Assembly (NCBI RefSeq): GCF_000333895.2
Contig: NZ_ANFM02000022.1
Span: forward strand, 106,047 to 170,046
Direction: 5' to 3'
Length of the DNA stretch: 64,000 nucleotides
Source of the DNA: Grimontia indica
Lineage (GTDB): Bacteria > Pseudomonadota > Gammaproteobacteria > Enterobacterales > Vibrionaceae
This document shows, piece after piece, positions 27,974-36,549 of the stretch (within the stretch, counting starts at the first letter, position 1; the number at the start of each line of letters is the position of its first letter). The notes under the pieces are model-generated. The model ran no database searches, was not told the origin of the DNA, and worked only from the letters and a program-made list of their open reading frames with translations. The position numbers and the translations under genes were made by a program.

Positions 27974-28678
27974 TTACTTCATTGCCATGTAGTGTTGCCT
28001 TTCCTCCGCGGTCATTTTTTCAATGGCATAGCGCAGCATGGTTCTGGGCATAACAGAACCATGCTTATCCAAAAACGTGCGAAGCAAATGCAAATCTCTT
28101 TTCCCTAATTCCCGCAACATCCATCCGCACATTTTGTGTATCAAATCCTCTTTATCCTGCAGCAGCGTTTCCGCCAGCTTGATGGTGTCGTCAAACTGAT
28201 TCAGCCGAATAAAAGGGAAGGTCGCCATCATGGCGATGCGCCTTTCCCAAAGGCTGTTTGACTCTGCCAGTGAATAGAGAATGTCGCGCTTTTTATCGAC
28301 CAGATAGCCCCCTACAATATGGTGAGCAGAGCTGTCGACCAAATCCCAGTTATTGATTAGGCGAGTGCGGGAAAGGTAAAAATCAAAAATGACTTTTTGG
28401 AAGTCAGGATCCGCTTTTTTGAATTGCTCGGAAAGCATCACCAGCGCCAACAGTCTGATTTCATGCCATTCACTTTCAAGCAGTACGGAGATGGTTTTGA
28501 GTGAGGCAGCCATATGGCGTTTGGCTAATGCCCTGACAACCGGCACACGGATCCCGATGAACTTATCACCTTCCGCATATTCTCCCGGCCCGGATTTGAA
28601 AAATCGACCTGAGTGTTCAGCGATCTTTTCGTCACCAAGCTGTTTGGCTTCCTCAATGATTTGATGCGCGTCAGTCAT
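27974..28678 (-). CDS. alkD: DNA alkylation repair glycosylase, AlkD family
   Basis: 234 residues of HEAT-like helical repeats. Family signatures: IGIRVPVVRALAKRH, EWHEIRLLALVML, and NNWDLVDSSAHHIVG, in which the Trp-Asp pair corresponds to AlkD base-excision residues; also WMLRELGKRD. It removes bulky or cationic alkylated bases such as 3- and 7-alkylpurines. Third alkylation-repair enzyme in the window with ogt and alkB. Confidence 0.92.
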   Translation of the reverse strand: MTDAHQIIEEAKQLGDEKIAEHSGRFFKSGPGEYAEGDKFIGIRVPVVRALAKRHMAASLKTISVLLESEWHEIRLLALVMLSEQFKKADPDFQKVIFDFYLSRTRLINNWDLVDSSAHHIVGGYLVDKKRDILYSLAESNSLWERRIAMMATFPFIRLNQFDDTIKLAETLLQDKEDLIHKMCGWMLRELGKRDLHLLRTFLDKHGSVMPRTMLRYAIEKMTAEERQHYMAMK

Positions 28679-28993
28679 GTCCTTCCCTCCAACAGGGACA
28701 TTATAATGTCCAAAGCGCTAGCCTACTGATAAATTGGAAAATTTCGTCTGAAAAAGATGACATGGATTCAGTTTATGATTGCCCTCACCATACAGTGATT
28801 AACTTGCTTTACTTCAAAAAATAACCCTACAACGCACCATGAATTATCAAGATTTAGCCATGTAGCATCCAGTCTGACATTTCTCTGCTGGATACTTGTC
28901 GAGTCTTATCATGCTTGATGCATATAGTTGATGCGGCAGAAGAATTTCGCTTTCCGCAAACATGTTGCGGAGCGAGGAAATCGCTAAATACTC
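28679..28993. promoter_or_regulatory. Intergenic region with promoter block of chitinase 1
   Basis: No gene. The block 28873-28930 aligns without gaps to 31323-31380 ahead of chitinase 2: both share TCTGACATTTC, TTGTCG and ATGCATATAGT. TATAGT at 28923-28928 is the probable -10 box, so transcription should start near 28936. A repeat element (28994-29259) lies between this promoter and the gene. Confidence 0.6.
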
Positions 28994-29259
28994 AGGGGCT
29001 GTTGACCTTTGGTGGTTAAATTTTGTTCTAGCTATAAGCGTTTTAGGCGCGGCGAGGTGTATGCCGCCTAGTCATTCTAAGTAAATACACATCAACAAAG
29101 CATAAAACGCTTATAGCTGAACCCTTCGGGCAGCGTTTGTGGGGACTTTCTGCTGCGTTATCGGCTTCTCATGTAGGCGAGCTACACATCGAAGCCTCTG
29201 CCTTGCATAAAACCCCCACAAACTGCTGCAAAAATCATCACCAAAGGTCAACAGCCCCT
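28994..29259. repeat. MITE-like terminal-inverted-repeat element, copy 1 (266 bp)
   Basis: Ends are inverted repeats: AGGGGCTGTTGACCTTTGG and its complement CCAAAGGTCAACAGCCCCT. Inside are further inverted repeats: AGCTATAAGCGTTTTA (29030-29045) with a perfect partner at 29103-29118, a GTTTGTGGGG/CCCCACAAAC pair, and TGTAG-GCGAG-CTACA. No transposase. The second copy is at 47783-48049. TCA flanks both sides of this copy (possible 3-bp target duplication), but copy 2 does not show one. It lies in the 5' leader of chitinase 1. Confidence 0.85.
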
Positions 29260-29315
29260 CAGAAGTAGAAGCGAAATAACCTGCCAACCAATTATTTTGA
29301 TAAGGACTTTAGAAG

Positions 29316-31109
29316 ATGAAACAGACCGCTTTTCTAAGCGCGATGATCGCTGCTACCGTTGCTGCGCCAAGTGCGATGGCAATGAACCCGCAGCCTGATC
29401 CGCAAAACCCAGAAGGTTATGTTGTCACCCGGGCAGAGGTGCAAGCCGCAGAGGCCACACAAACCCAAGATCCGATGTACACCATTTGGGCGCAGGCACT
29501 GCGCACACGCACCAACGACGTGGTGGAAGCGATTTTACCGGGCGCAGCCAGTAACCCTGAAAACGTCAAACGTGTCGAGCGTGTTTTCCCAGAATCTGAT
29601 TGGGATTTCCTGACCCAAATGGCAGCACCTGAATATACCTATACCCGATTCCTGCGTGCGATTGGTAAGTTCCCTGCGTTCTGTGGTGAGTACACAGATG
29701 GCCGTGATTCTGATGCGATTTGTAAAAAATCGATTGTGACCGCCTTTGCGCACTTTGCTCAGGAAACTGGCGGCCACATAGCCAAAGACAATTACTGGGA
29801 CAATCCACTTGGTCTCGAAGAGTGGCAACAGGCGCTGGTGCATGTGCGTGAAATGGGTTGGTCAGAAGGGCAGGCAGGCTACACAACGGGCTGCGGACAG
29901 AATGACTGGCAAAATAAGCGTTGGCCATGTGCGGCAGGGCAAGGCTATTTCGGCCGTGGTGCGAAGCAGCTTTCTTACCATTTTAACTACGGTGCATTTT
30001 CTGAAGTCATGTACGGTGGCGACGCAACCAAGCTGCTTAACGAGCCCGGTCTGGTGGCAGATTCCTGGCTGAACCTGGCTTCGGCAATTTGGTTCTTCCT
30101 CACGCCACAAGCCCCGAAACCAGCGATGCTGCATGTGATTGACCGAACCTGGGTACCTTCACAGCGAGAGTTGGATGCCGGTATTGGCTATGGCTTTGGT
30201 ACCACGATTAACATCATCAACGGTGGTATTGAGTGTGGTGAACAGAACAAAGATAAAGGCCAGCCGGTTAACCGTATCCGTTACTGGGAAGGGCTAGCGA
30301 AACATTTCAATATTCCGATTGAAGCAGATGAAACCAACACCTGTTGGCAACAACTACCTTACGGAAGCCTGAACCTGCAAGGCGCAACTGATGTGCTTTA
30401 CACCAACTGGGATGGTAACTGGAAATACTATGCTAATCGCCCGGGCGGTTATTCGTTCGAGTGTGAACTGGTAGGTTACCAAACCGCATACTCAGCGTTG
30501 GTAGAAGGCGACTACGAGAAATGTGTCAGCAACTTCTATGAATCCCATGCGGGTTGGCCTGTGGTTCGTGTTGTTGAAACCATTGATACCAATCCGGGAG
30601 ATGGCTCAAACCCAGGGGATGGCTCAAATCCGGGTGATGGTGGTACTCCGTCGGATAACACCTGGGATGAAAAAGCCGTTTACCTAACTGGTGACCGCGT
30701 AACGATTAACGGCGTGACATACGAAGCCAAATACTGGAATCAGGGTGTGAACCCAGAAACAGCAGGTCAGTGGGGCGCTTGGAAAGTCGTTGCAGGTGAT
30801 ACGACTGGTGGTGGTACATCAACTAACCCAGACACGGGCACCAACCCAGATGCAGGGAGTGGCTCTGGTACAGACACAGGTGGTGATACCGGAACGGGTG
30901 GTGATGCAGGCACTGGCGGCGATACCGGCGGTTCAAATCCTGATACGGGCACCACGCCAGATCAGGGTGAAACCACTTGGAGTGCGAGCACAGTTTACTT
31001 TGGTGGGGATCAGGTGCTGGTTAACGGCGTCACCTACCAAGCGCGTTACTGGACACAGGGTGATGACCCAGCTTCCGGTGCGCAATGGGGACCTTGGAAA
31101 AAGATTTAA
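29316..31109 (+). CDS. Secreted GH19 chitinase with two chitin-binding modules
   Basis: 597 residues. Signal peptide MKQTAFLSAMIAATVAAPSAMA. GH19 catalytic domain about residues 50-425, with the acid motif in AHFAQETGGH, GYFGRGAKQLSYHFNYG, and the GTTINIINGGIECG core. A linker of GDGSNP-type repeats leads to two CBM5/12 modules (about 450-490 and 555-597; patterns such as VYxxGDxVxxxGxxYxAxYWxQG) separated by a Thr/Gly/Asp-rich linker. It hydrolyses chitin outside the cell. Tandem paralogue of the next gene, with a matching ribosome site (GATAAGGA). Its leader is interrupted by a MITE. Confidence 0.95.
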   Translation: MKQTAFLSAMIAATVAAPSAMAMNPQPDPQNPEGYVVTRAEVQAAEATQTQDPMYTIWAQALRTRTNDVVEAILPGAASNPENVKRVERVFPESDWDFLTQMAAPEYTYTRFLRAIGKFPAFCGEYTDGRDSDAICKKSIVTAFAHFAQETGGHIAKDNYWDNPLGLEEWQQALVHVREMGWSEGQAGYTTGCGQNDWQNKRWPCAAGQGYFGRGAKQLSYHFNYGAFSEVMYGGDATKLLNEPGLVADSWLNLASAIWFFLTPQAPKPAMLHVIDRTWVPSQRELDAGIGYGFGTTINIINGGIECGEQNKDKGQPVNRIRYWEGLAKHFNIPIEADETNTCWQQLPYGSLNLQGATDVLYTNWDGNWKYYANRPGGYSFECELVGYQTAYSALVEGDYEKCVSNFYESHAGWPVVRVVETIDTNPGDGSNPGDGSNPGDGGTPSDNTWDEKAVYLTGDRVTINGVTYEAKYWNQGVNPETAGQWGAWKVVAGDTTGGGTSTNPDTGTNPDAGSGSGTDTGGDTGTGGDAGTGGDTGGSNPDTGTTPDQGETTWSASTVYFGGDQVLVNGVTYQARYWTQGDDPASGAQWGPWKKI

Positions 31110-31539
31110 ACGTACTCTGTAACCAAGCCGCGTCCAGCAGGACGCGGCTTGTCGATAAAAACTATCCTGTTTTAAATGACCTGCCTCGCAGAACAAACCT
31201 AATATTAATTGCCAAAAATTTAGTGCATTGTGTTGTGCTTTCTTGTTGATACAAGGTTCGTGGTCAAAAAATCAATGCACAACAAATGTACGCGTCTCAC
31301 TTTTCGTCGGCGCACCATTCATTCTGACATTTCCGCCCTCAATAGTTGTCGTCTTGTGTATTCATGCATGCATATAGTCGTATTGTCCGCGCTATCAATA
31401 AAAGATCTCTAAATCGCCACGGGTTACAGCGAATCGCTGAGAAAATCAGCGCTGAACGGTAACGCGCAAAGAGCAAAAAAGCGCGAAGCAGGCACGTCAT
31501 AAAGACGGTTGCAGAAAAAGTTTTGATAAGGAATTTAAG
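31110..31539. promoter_or_regulatory. Intergenic region between the two chitinases
   Basis: No gene in 430 bases. AAGCCGCGTCC-AGCA-GGACGCGGCTT (31125-31150) is a strong hairpin after chitinase 1, without a T-run. The 31323-31380 block matches the chitinase 1 promoter, with TATAGT (31373-31378) as likely -10; a start near 31386 gives a leader of about 154 bases. Confidence 0.6.
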
Positions 31540-33000
31540 ATGAAACGAACGGCTTTATTTACTGCCATGTTCGGCGCGAGCTTCTTCGCTCACAGCGCAG
31601 TGACCATGGACCCTGTACAAGACCCAAATAACGTGAACGGGTTTGTTGTTTCCCAGTCTGAAATCAAGGCTGCGGAAGATGCGTTAACGTTGGACCCAAT
31701 GTACGACACCTGGTCACAGGCACTGCGTACTCAGCCAAACTCTGTGGTTGATGCAATTTTACCTGGAGCAGCAACCAACCCAGAAAACGTGAAGCGTGTA
31801 GAGCGCGTTTTCCCAGAAACGGACTGGAACTTCCTGACCCAAATGGCCGCACCGGAATACACTTACACCCGCTTCCTAAAAGCGATTGGTAAGTTCCCGG
31901 CTTTCTGTGGTGACTACACCGACGGTCGTGATGCAGATGCTATCTGTAAGAAATCTATCATCACCGCATTTGCGCACTTCGCGCAGGAAACTGGCGGCCA
32001 TATTGCAAAAGACAACGTGTCTGACAACCCGCTGGCGCTTGAAGAATGGCAACAGGCTCTCGTGCATGTTCGCGAAATGGGCTGGGCAGAAGGGCAGGAA
32101 GGTTACACCACAGGTTGTGGTCAGGATGACTGGCAAAACCGTCGTTGGCCTTGTGCAACAGGTCAGGGATACTTTGGTCGTGGTGCAAAACAGCTTTCCT
32201 ACCATTTTAACTACGGCATGTTCTCTGAAGTGATGTTTGACGGAGATGCCACGCGCCTGCTGAATGACCCAGCACTGGTGGCAGATTCTTGGTTGAACCT
32301 GGCTTCAGCAATTTGGTTCTTCCTCACGCCGCAAGCACCGAAACCAGCGATGCTGCACGTAATCGACCGTACCTGGAAACCTTCGCAACGTGAAATTGAT
32401 GCAGGTATCGGTTACGGCTTTGGTACCACAATCAACATCATCAATGGTGGTATTGAGTGTGGCGAGCAAAACAAAACCAAAGGCCAGCCAGTTAACCGTA
32501 TCCGTTACTGGGAAGGCTTGGCAGCGCACTACCAAATCCCTATTGAAGCTGACGAGAAAAACACCTGTTGGCAGCAAACGCCATTCGGCAGCCTGAACCT
32601 GCAAGGCGCTACCGATGTGCTTTACACCAACTGGGATGGTAACTGGAAATACTACCCGGATCGTCCAGGCGGCTTCTCGTTCGAGTGTGAGCTGGTGGGC
32701 TTCCAAACCGCGTACTCTGCGTTGGTACCGGGTGACTACGAGAAGTGTGTAACTAACTTCTATGGTTCACACGCTAACTGGCCAACCGTACGTGTTGTCG
32801 CTGATGCAGACAAGCCTTCTACCGGTACTCCGGGTGGCGGCGGTGAGCCAGTAGACCCGAATGCATGGGATGCAGGTAAGGTTTACAACACAGGCGATCG
32901 CGTGGTCGTTGGTGGTGTGACTTATGAAGCAGTTTACTGGACGCAAGGGGATGATCCACTGCTGAGTGAAGCGTGGGGACCTTGGAAAAAAGTACTGTAA
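31540..33000 (+). CDS. Secreted GH19 chitinase with one chitin-binding module
   Basis: 486 residues, a close paralogue of the 29316 chitinase across the whole catalytic domain. Signal peptide MKRTALFTAMFGASFFAHSAV; catalytic motif AHFAQETGGH; GTTINIINGGIECG. It has one C-terminal CBM5/12 (about 447-486) after a short Gly/Pro linker, against two modules in the first. The catalytic copies appear to come from tandem duplication including promoter and ribosome site. Extracellular chitin degradation. Confidence 0.95.
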   Translation: MKRTALFTAMFGASFFAHSAVTMDPVQDPNNVNGFVVSQSEIKAAEDALTLDPMYDTWSQALRTQPNSVVDAILPGAATNPENVKRVERVFPETDWNFLTQMAAPEYTYTRFLKAIGKFPAFCGDYTDGRDADAICKKSIITAFAHFAQETGGHIAKDNVSDNPLALEEWQQALVHVREMGWAEGQEGYTTGCGQDDWQNRRWPCATGQGYFGRGAKQLSYHFNYGMFSEVMFDGDATRLLNDPALVADSWLNLASAIWFFLTPQAPKPAMLHVIDRTWKPSQREIDAGIGYGFGTTINIINGGIECGEQNKTKGQPVNRIRYWEGLAAHYQIPIEADEKNTCWQQTPFGSLNLQGATDVLYTNWDGNWKYYPDRPGGFSFECELVGFQTAYSALVPGDYEKCVTNFYGSHANWPTVRVVADADKPSTGTPGGGGEPVDPNAWDAGKVYNTGDRVVVGGVTYEAVYWTQGDDPLLSEAWGPWKKVL

Positions 33001-33024
33001 GGACGAATAAGTCTTAAAAATCAG

Positions 33025-33058
33025 CCGCGTGTTTCGATAGGGAATGCGCGGTTTTTCT
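33025..33058 (+). terminator. Terminator after chitinase 2
   Basis: CCGCGT (33025-33030) pairs with GCGCGG (33046-33051) over a 15-base loop, followed by T5CTTTTT. Confidence 0.65.
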
Positions 33059-33172
33059 TTTTATATCAGTAAGATAGATTAAGAATCTGGCTTGATGCTA
33101 AAGAGGGGAAAAGCGGTTTTTTGAGGTTGTAATCTGTCAAAAGGTATCACAAAAAAATTATAAATATCAGAC

Positions 33173-33345
33173 TTGCCTGAAAAATTTCTGTGCCTATAAT
33201 GCTGAAAACCGGAGCGTCTGCCAACGCTCCGGTTTTTTTGTGCCTGCTTTCTGGTCACGTAATGAACAATCTGCCAATTGATTCATACGTGGGAAAGCAA
33301 TCTGTCCGAAAGGGCACATTGTCTAAATGATGTAAGGAAAGACAA
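33173..33345 (+). promoter_or_regulatory. guaC promoter and structured leader with early terminator
   Basis: TTGCCT (33173), 16 bases, TATAAT (33195-33200) form a good sigma-70 promoter. Directly after it ACCGGAGCG/CGCTCCGGT plus T7 (about 33207-33239) is a strong terminator. Then come a long hairpin (33256-33291: CACGT, ATGAACAAT with a 6-base loop and matching arms) and a GAAA-capped hairpin (about 33299-33325), ending 20 bases before the guaC start. Either the terminator ends a small RNA and guaC has another start, or it is a conditional attenuator. Confidence 0.6.
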
Positions 33346-34389
33346 ATGCGTATCGAACAAGACTTGAAGTTGGGTTTCAAAGATGTACTGTTTCGCCCGA
33401 AACGTTCTACCCTAAAAAGCCGTTCTCAAGTTGAATTAACCCGCGAGTTTACCTTCAAGCACAGTGGCCGTCAATGGTCTGGTGTTCCTGTTATCGCTGC
33501 AAACATGGACTCTGTAGGTTCATTTGATATGGCGAAAGCTCTGGCTGAACACGGCTGTATGACAGCGGTTCACAAACACTACACGGTTGAAGACTGGGCG
33601 GCGTTTGTCGCTGGTGCAGATGCGAAAGTGCTGAACAATGTGATGGTATCTACCGGTACGTCTGAAGCCGACTTCGTAAAAACCCAGGAAATCATGGCGC
33701 TGTCAGATGAGCTGATTTTCATCTGTATCGACATCGCTAACGGATACTCTGAGCACCTGGTTGAGTACGTTGAGAAAGTGCGTGCTGAGTTCCCAGACAA
33801 AGTGATCAGCGCAGGTAACGTAGTGACCGGTGACATGGTTGAAGAGCTTATCCTTGCTGGTGCAGATATCGTGAAAGTAGGTATCGGCCCTGGTTCTGTG
33901 TGCACGACCCGAGTGAAAACCGGTGTAGGTTACCCACAACTGTCGGCCATCATTGAGTGTGCGGATGCAGCGCACGGTCTTGGCGGCCGTATCGTCGGTG
34001 ACGGCGGTTGTGCCTGTGCTGGTGACGTTGCAAAAGCGTTCGGCGGCGGTGCAGATTTCGTGATGCTGGGCGGTATGCTGGCAGGCCACGAAGAAAGCGG
34101 CGGCGAAGTGATTGAACAAGACGGTAAGTCGTTCATGAAGTTCTACGGCATGTCTTCACAATCAGCGATGGACAAGCACTCTGGCGGCGTGGCTAAGTAC
34201 CGTGCAGCAGAAGGTAAGACTGTTATGCTTCCTTTCCGTGGTTCAGTTCACAACACCATTGCAGATATTCTGGGTGGCGTGCGTTCAACCTGTACTTACG
34301 TAGGTGCGGCGCAACTGAAAGAACTGACTAAGCGCACGACTTTCATCCGCGTGCAGGAACAAGAAAACAACGTATTCGGTAAAGAGTAA
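33346..34389 (+). CDS. guaC: GMP reductase
   Basis: 347 residues, the usual GuaC length, TIM-barrel of the IMPDH/GMPR family without CBS domains. Catalytic cysteine in [24 protein letters not shown] and substrate loops [20 protein letters not shown] and [10 protein letters not shown]. It converts GMP to IMP with release of ammonia, linking guanine and adenine nucleotide pools. Ribosome site TAAGGAAAG. Preceded by an unusually structured leader and followed by a strong terminator. Confidence 0.96.
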   Translation: MRIEQDLKLGFKDVLFRPKRSTLKSRSQVELTREFTFKHSGRQWSGVPVIAANMDSVGSFDMAKALAEHGCMTAVHKHYTVEDWAAFVAGADAKVLNNVMVSTGTSEADFVKTQEIMALSDELIFICIDIANGYSEHLVEYVEKVRAEFPDKVISAGNVVTGDMVEELILAGADIVKVGIGPGSVCTTRVKTGVGYPQLSAIIECADAAHGLGGRIVGDGGCACAGDVAKAFGGGADFVMLGGMLAGHEESGGEVIEQDGKSFMKFYGMSSQSAMDKHSGGVAKYRAAEGKTVMLPFRGSVHNTIADILGGVRSTCTYVGAAQLKELTKRTTFIRVQEQENNVFGKE

Positions 34390-34429
34390 GTTGTTCGCAT
34401 AGCGAAACCGCTAAAACAATCGTAATTTG

Positions 34430-34489
34430 AAAACGCCTCTTTTTGAGCCGCGCCTTCGAATGAAAGGCAAGCCAAAAGAGGCGTTTTTG
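34430..34489 (+). terminator. Terminator after guaC
   Basis: AAACGCCTCTTTT (34431-34443) pairs with AAAAGAGGCGTTT (34474-34486) around a 30-base insert that contains its own small GCC/GGC stem; T5 follows. Confidence 0.85.
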
Positions 34490-34868
34490 TATTTTGGAGT
34501 TGATGCTGGTTTGGATTGACTCCTTTTCGTGCTAGGCCGAGCTGCTCTAGCTCGTTCTTGCCCCAAAGTGAGCCAGCATCATTTTTGATGAGTTGTTTAA
34601 AAGCCTCCTATTCACCCTACTTTTTGTAATCCGAAATATACTTTTCCACTGTTGATACACACAGTAAATGCAAAGGTGTCGTATAATACCTATGTAGCCC
34701 CATTTTAGGGTGTTTTCACAAGGCCATTTTTAGCACCGCGAGAAAGGGATTTTAAAACATAGGGAAAGCTACTTTAAAAATACAGTGGCTTGTTATTGTT
34801 GGACACAATGGGGTGTTTAAGTACACCACTTTGGTGTCCAATACACTGTTAGGCTCCAGGATTTAACC
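34490..34868. other. Intergenic entry to the AT-rich cassette region
   Basis: No gene. Contains an imperfect 79-bp palindrome (34502-34580: GATGCTGG / CCAGCATC, inner TTTGG/CCAAA and CGAGCT/AGCTCG) followed by ATTTTT; a TATAAT at 34682-34687 without a clear -35; and an attC-like structure at 34781-34854. Confidence 0.5.
34781..34854 (+). other. attC-like recombination site with degenerate left core
   Basis: Nested stems ACAGTG/CACTGT, TTGGACAC/GTGTCCAA and GGTGT/ACACC with unpaired bases on one arm, ending in GTTAGGC (34848-34854), which fits the integron core GTTRRRY. The opposite core RYYYAAC is not recognisable. Cleavage after the G at 34848 would define the left end of the following cassette. 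Tentative. Confidence 0.4.
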
Positions 34869-35588
34869 TTGTACGATAACAAAAATAAATATGCTGAACT
34901 CAATGACCTAATTAATCAGTTAACATGGTCGCAATCGTGCGGTGAACAATATTGCTGGGGAAATATTGTTATTGATACTGGCAATTCTCAGCAGCGTCAG
35001 GCAATTAATGAATCGTTAGATTACTTGTCCAAAAATATGCCGGAGATTGCTAGCTTTATAGGAAAAAATGTAAAGAATATTGTTCTGTTGAACTCAGAGT
35101 CAGGTGAGTATCATGGATTTTCTAGAGGTGATGAGTTTCAAACCATATTTCTTTACAATGTGGAAAGTTTATCTTCAGATCCTCATATTTTATCGGCCGG
35201 GATCATTCATGAATCAATCCACCAAGAAATCTTCAGGATAGAGAATAGTGTTAGCTATTTTTTATCAGAAGCTCTATTGGGTAATGAATATAAAGTTAAT
35301 TCACCATGGACAGGAAATGAAATTCATATAAATAGCTTTGTTCACGCAGCTCATGTCTGGTTTGGTCTATATCATTATTGGGATAAGTATTTATTTGTAA
35401 AACCGGACCCATACGATAACTCTTTAGCGCAACAACAACGTTCTAAGTTATTGCAGGGTTTTGACAATGACCAATATGGTGAAATCAATCTATTTCTAAA
35501 AAACAACAACCAACATAGAGCTATGTATTCAATCTTGAAACTAAAAAAAATCATGGGAGATAAAAATGAAAAAAACAGAAATGATTAG
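34869..35588 (+). CDS. HExxH-motif protein, candidate peptide beta-hydroxylase-like
   Basis: 239 residues from TTG 34869, with AGG 9 bases upstream. AT-rich, unlike its neighbours. HESIH at residues 114-118 fits HExxH, and a later SFVHAAHVWFGLYHYW (about 156-171) supplies more histidines after a SPW motif (145-147). This order, HExxH then SPW then a His-rich helix, resembles the HEXXH-domain family (mod_HExxH), members of which are Fe(II)/2-oxoglutarate peptide beta-hydroxylases in RiPP pathways. A plain zincin protease is the alternative. Overlaps the next gene by 23 bases, so the two are coupled and lie in one presumptive integron cassette. Confidence 0.6.
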   Translation: MYDNKNKYAELNDLINQLTWSQSCGEQYCWGNIVIDTGNSQQRQAINESLDYLSKNMPEIASFIGKNVKNIVLLNSESGEYHGFSRGDEFQTIFLYNVESLSSDPHILSAGIIHESIHQEIFRIENSVSYFLSEALLGNEYKVNSPWTGNEIHINSFVHAAHVWFGLYHYWDKYLFVKPDPYDNSLAQQQRSKLLQGFDNDQYGEINLFLKNNNQHRAMYSILKLKKIMGDKNEKNRND

Positions 35589-36549
35589 GCTTGAGGACCT
35601 AGTTCCTCATGAGTCTTCAGCGACCCAAGAAAGGATTAAAAAAATTGGCGTCAAATGGAGCGAGCCAATAGTAGTTAAACCAATTCCAAACACGAATAAG
35701 TACGCAATATACCAAGGGCATAACCGAGCAAAAATCGCACAACAGTCAGGGGTTTCCGATATTGAGGCGATAGTTGGAACTCCAGATCATCTAAGAAGAA
35801 ATATTGATATATATTCAATGCGAATCAAAAAAAATCCACAAAGCCCATTAAGTGGATTGGCTATATCAGCTGATGATCTAGGCCGAAAAAACCTTTTTTA
35901 TCAAGAGGCGGATAATTTCTCAAAAGCTCCAATATTAAATACTCACCGGGGTACCATCATTAAGGTTGATATTTATGTGAAATTTGATGATGAAATAAAA
36001 GTATTTAAATCTCTCCCTCAGAAAGGTGGCTTTGGAGGGTTAATATTCGACCCCACTATTATAAACGCCATATTCCAGACTGAATATGTAAACCAGTCCA
36101 AGGTGGCTGAAGTTTGGGGGGATGAAAGTATCCTAGACGATAGGGTTTTACCCGCTTATATAGAGTTAGGTAAAAACGGGGACGAATGCAGAGGAGGAGG
36201 ATTTGCGTACGACGTCTCATTCAGAGTCGAAGAGGGTGACAACTTTGTATGTCCAAAAGTAACAGCTAGGCCTACCGTTGTAGATGTACATACCCATGTT
36301 ATTTATCCTGATGGAAACTATTGGACTGGAAGTGTTTTCAATGAAATAGAAAACACTTCCGCTATTATTTGGTCAGATAAGTTAGCGAAAGGCTTTTTAG
36401 ACAAAGACAAAGCGAATGAGTTTTTCGGTAAGGATTGGTGGAACACTCCTTCATCTCTACTTTTCTCTCGAAATGGGATGAAATCTGGCTGCTTACATGT
36501 ACATCATTCTTGTGGAAGTACTTGCCATGGAGGCGGGTGTTTAGTGTAA
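35566..36549 (+). CDS. ParB/Srx-like domain protein with Cys/His-rich C-terminal tail
   Basis: 327 residues. Residues about 7-75 match a ParB/sulfiredoxin-like fold (LEDLVPHESSATQERIKKIG, IYQGHNRAKIAQQSG). The middle is unrecognised. The last 19 residues are striking: Cys at 309, 316, 320 and 325 with His at 311, 313, 314 and 321 among glycines, ending GGGCLV. This could be a metal site, a modified peptide tail, or a RiPP-like core fused to a carrier. The upstream HExxH protein overlaps it by 23 bases. The stop codon abuts the attC core at 36550. Low GC. Confidence 0.6.
   Translation: MKKTEMIRLEDLVPHESSATQERIKKIGVKWSEPIVVKPIPNTNKYAIYQGHNRAKIAQQSGVSDIEAIVGTPDHLRRNIDIYSMRIKKNPQSPLSGLAISADDLGRKNLFYQEADNFSKAPILNTHRGTIIKVDIYVKFDDEIKVFKSLPQKGGFGGLIFDPTIINAIFQTEYVNQSKVAEVWGDESILDDRVLPAYIELGKNGDECRGGGFAYDVSFRVEEGDNFVCPKVTARPTVVDVHTHVIYPDGNYWTGSVFNEIENTSAIIWSDKLAKGFLDKDKANEFFGKDWWNTPSSLLFSRNGMKSGCLHVHHSCGSTCHGGGCLV

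Noticed and set aside
34640..34690. Integron Pc-like promoter before the HExxH gene
   Set aside because: TATAAT is present at 34682 but the nearest TTGATA is 24 bases away, too far for a normal spacer.
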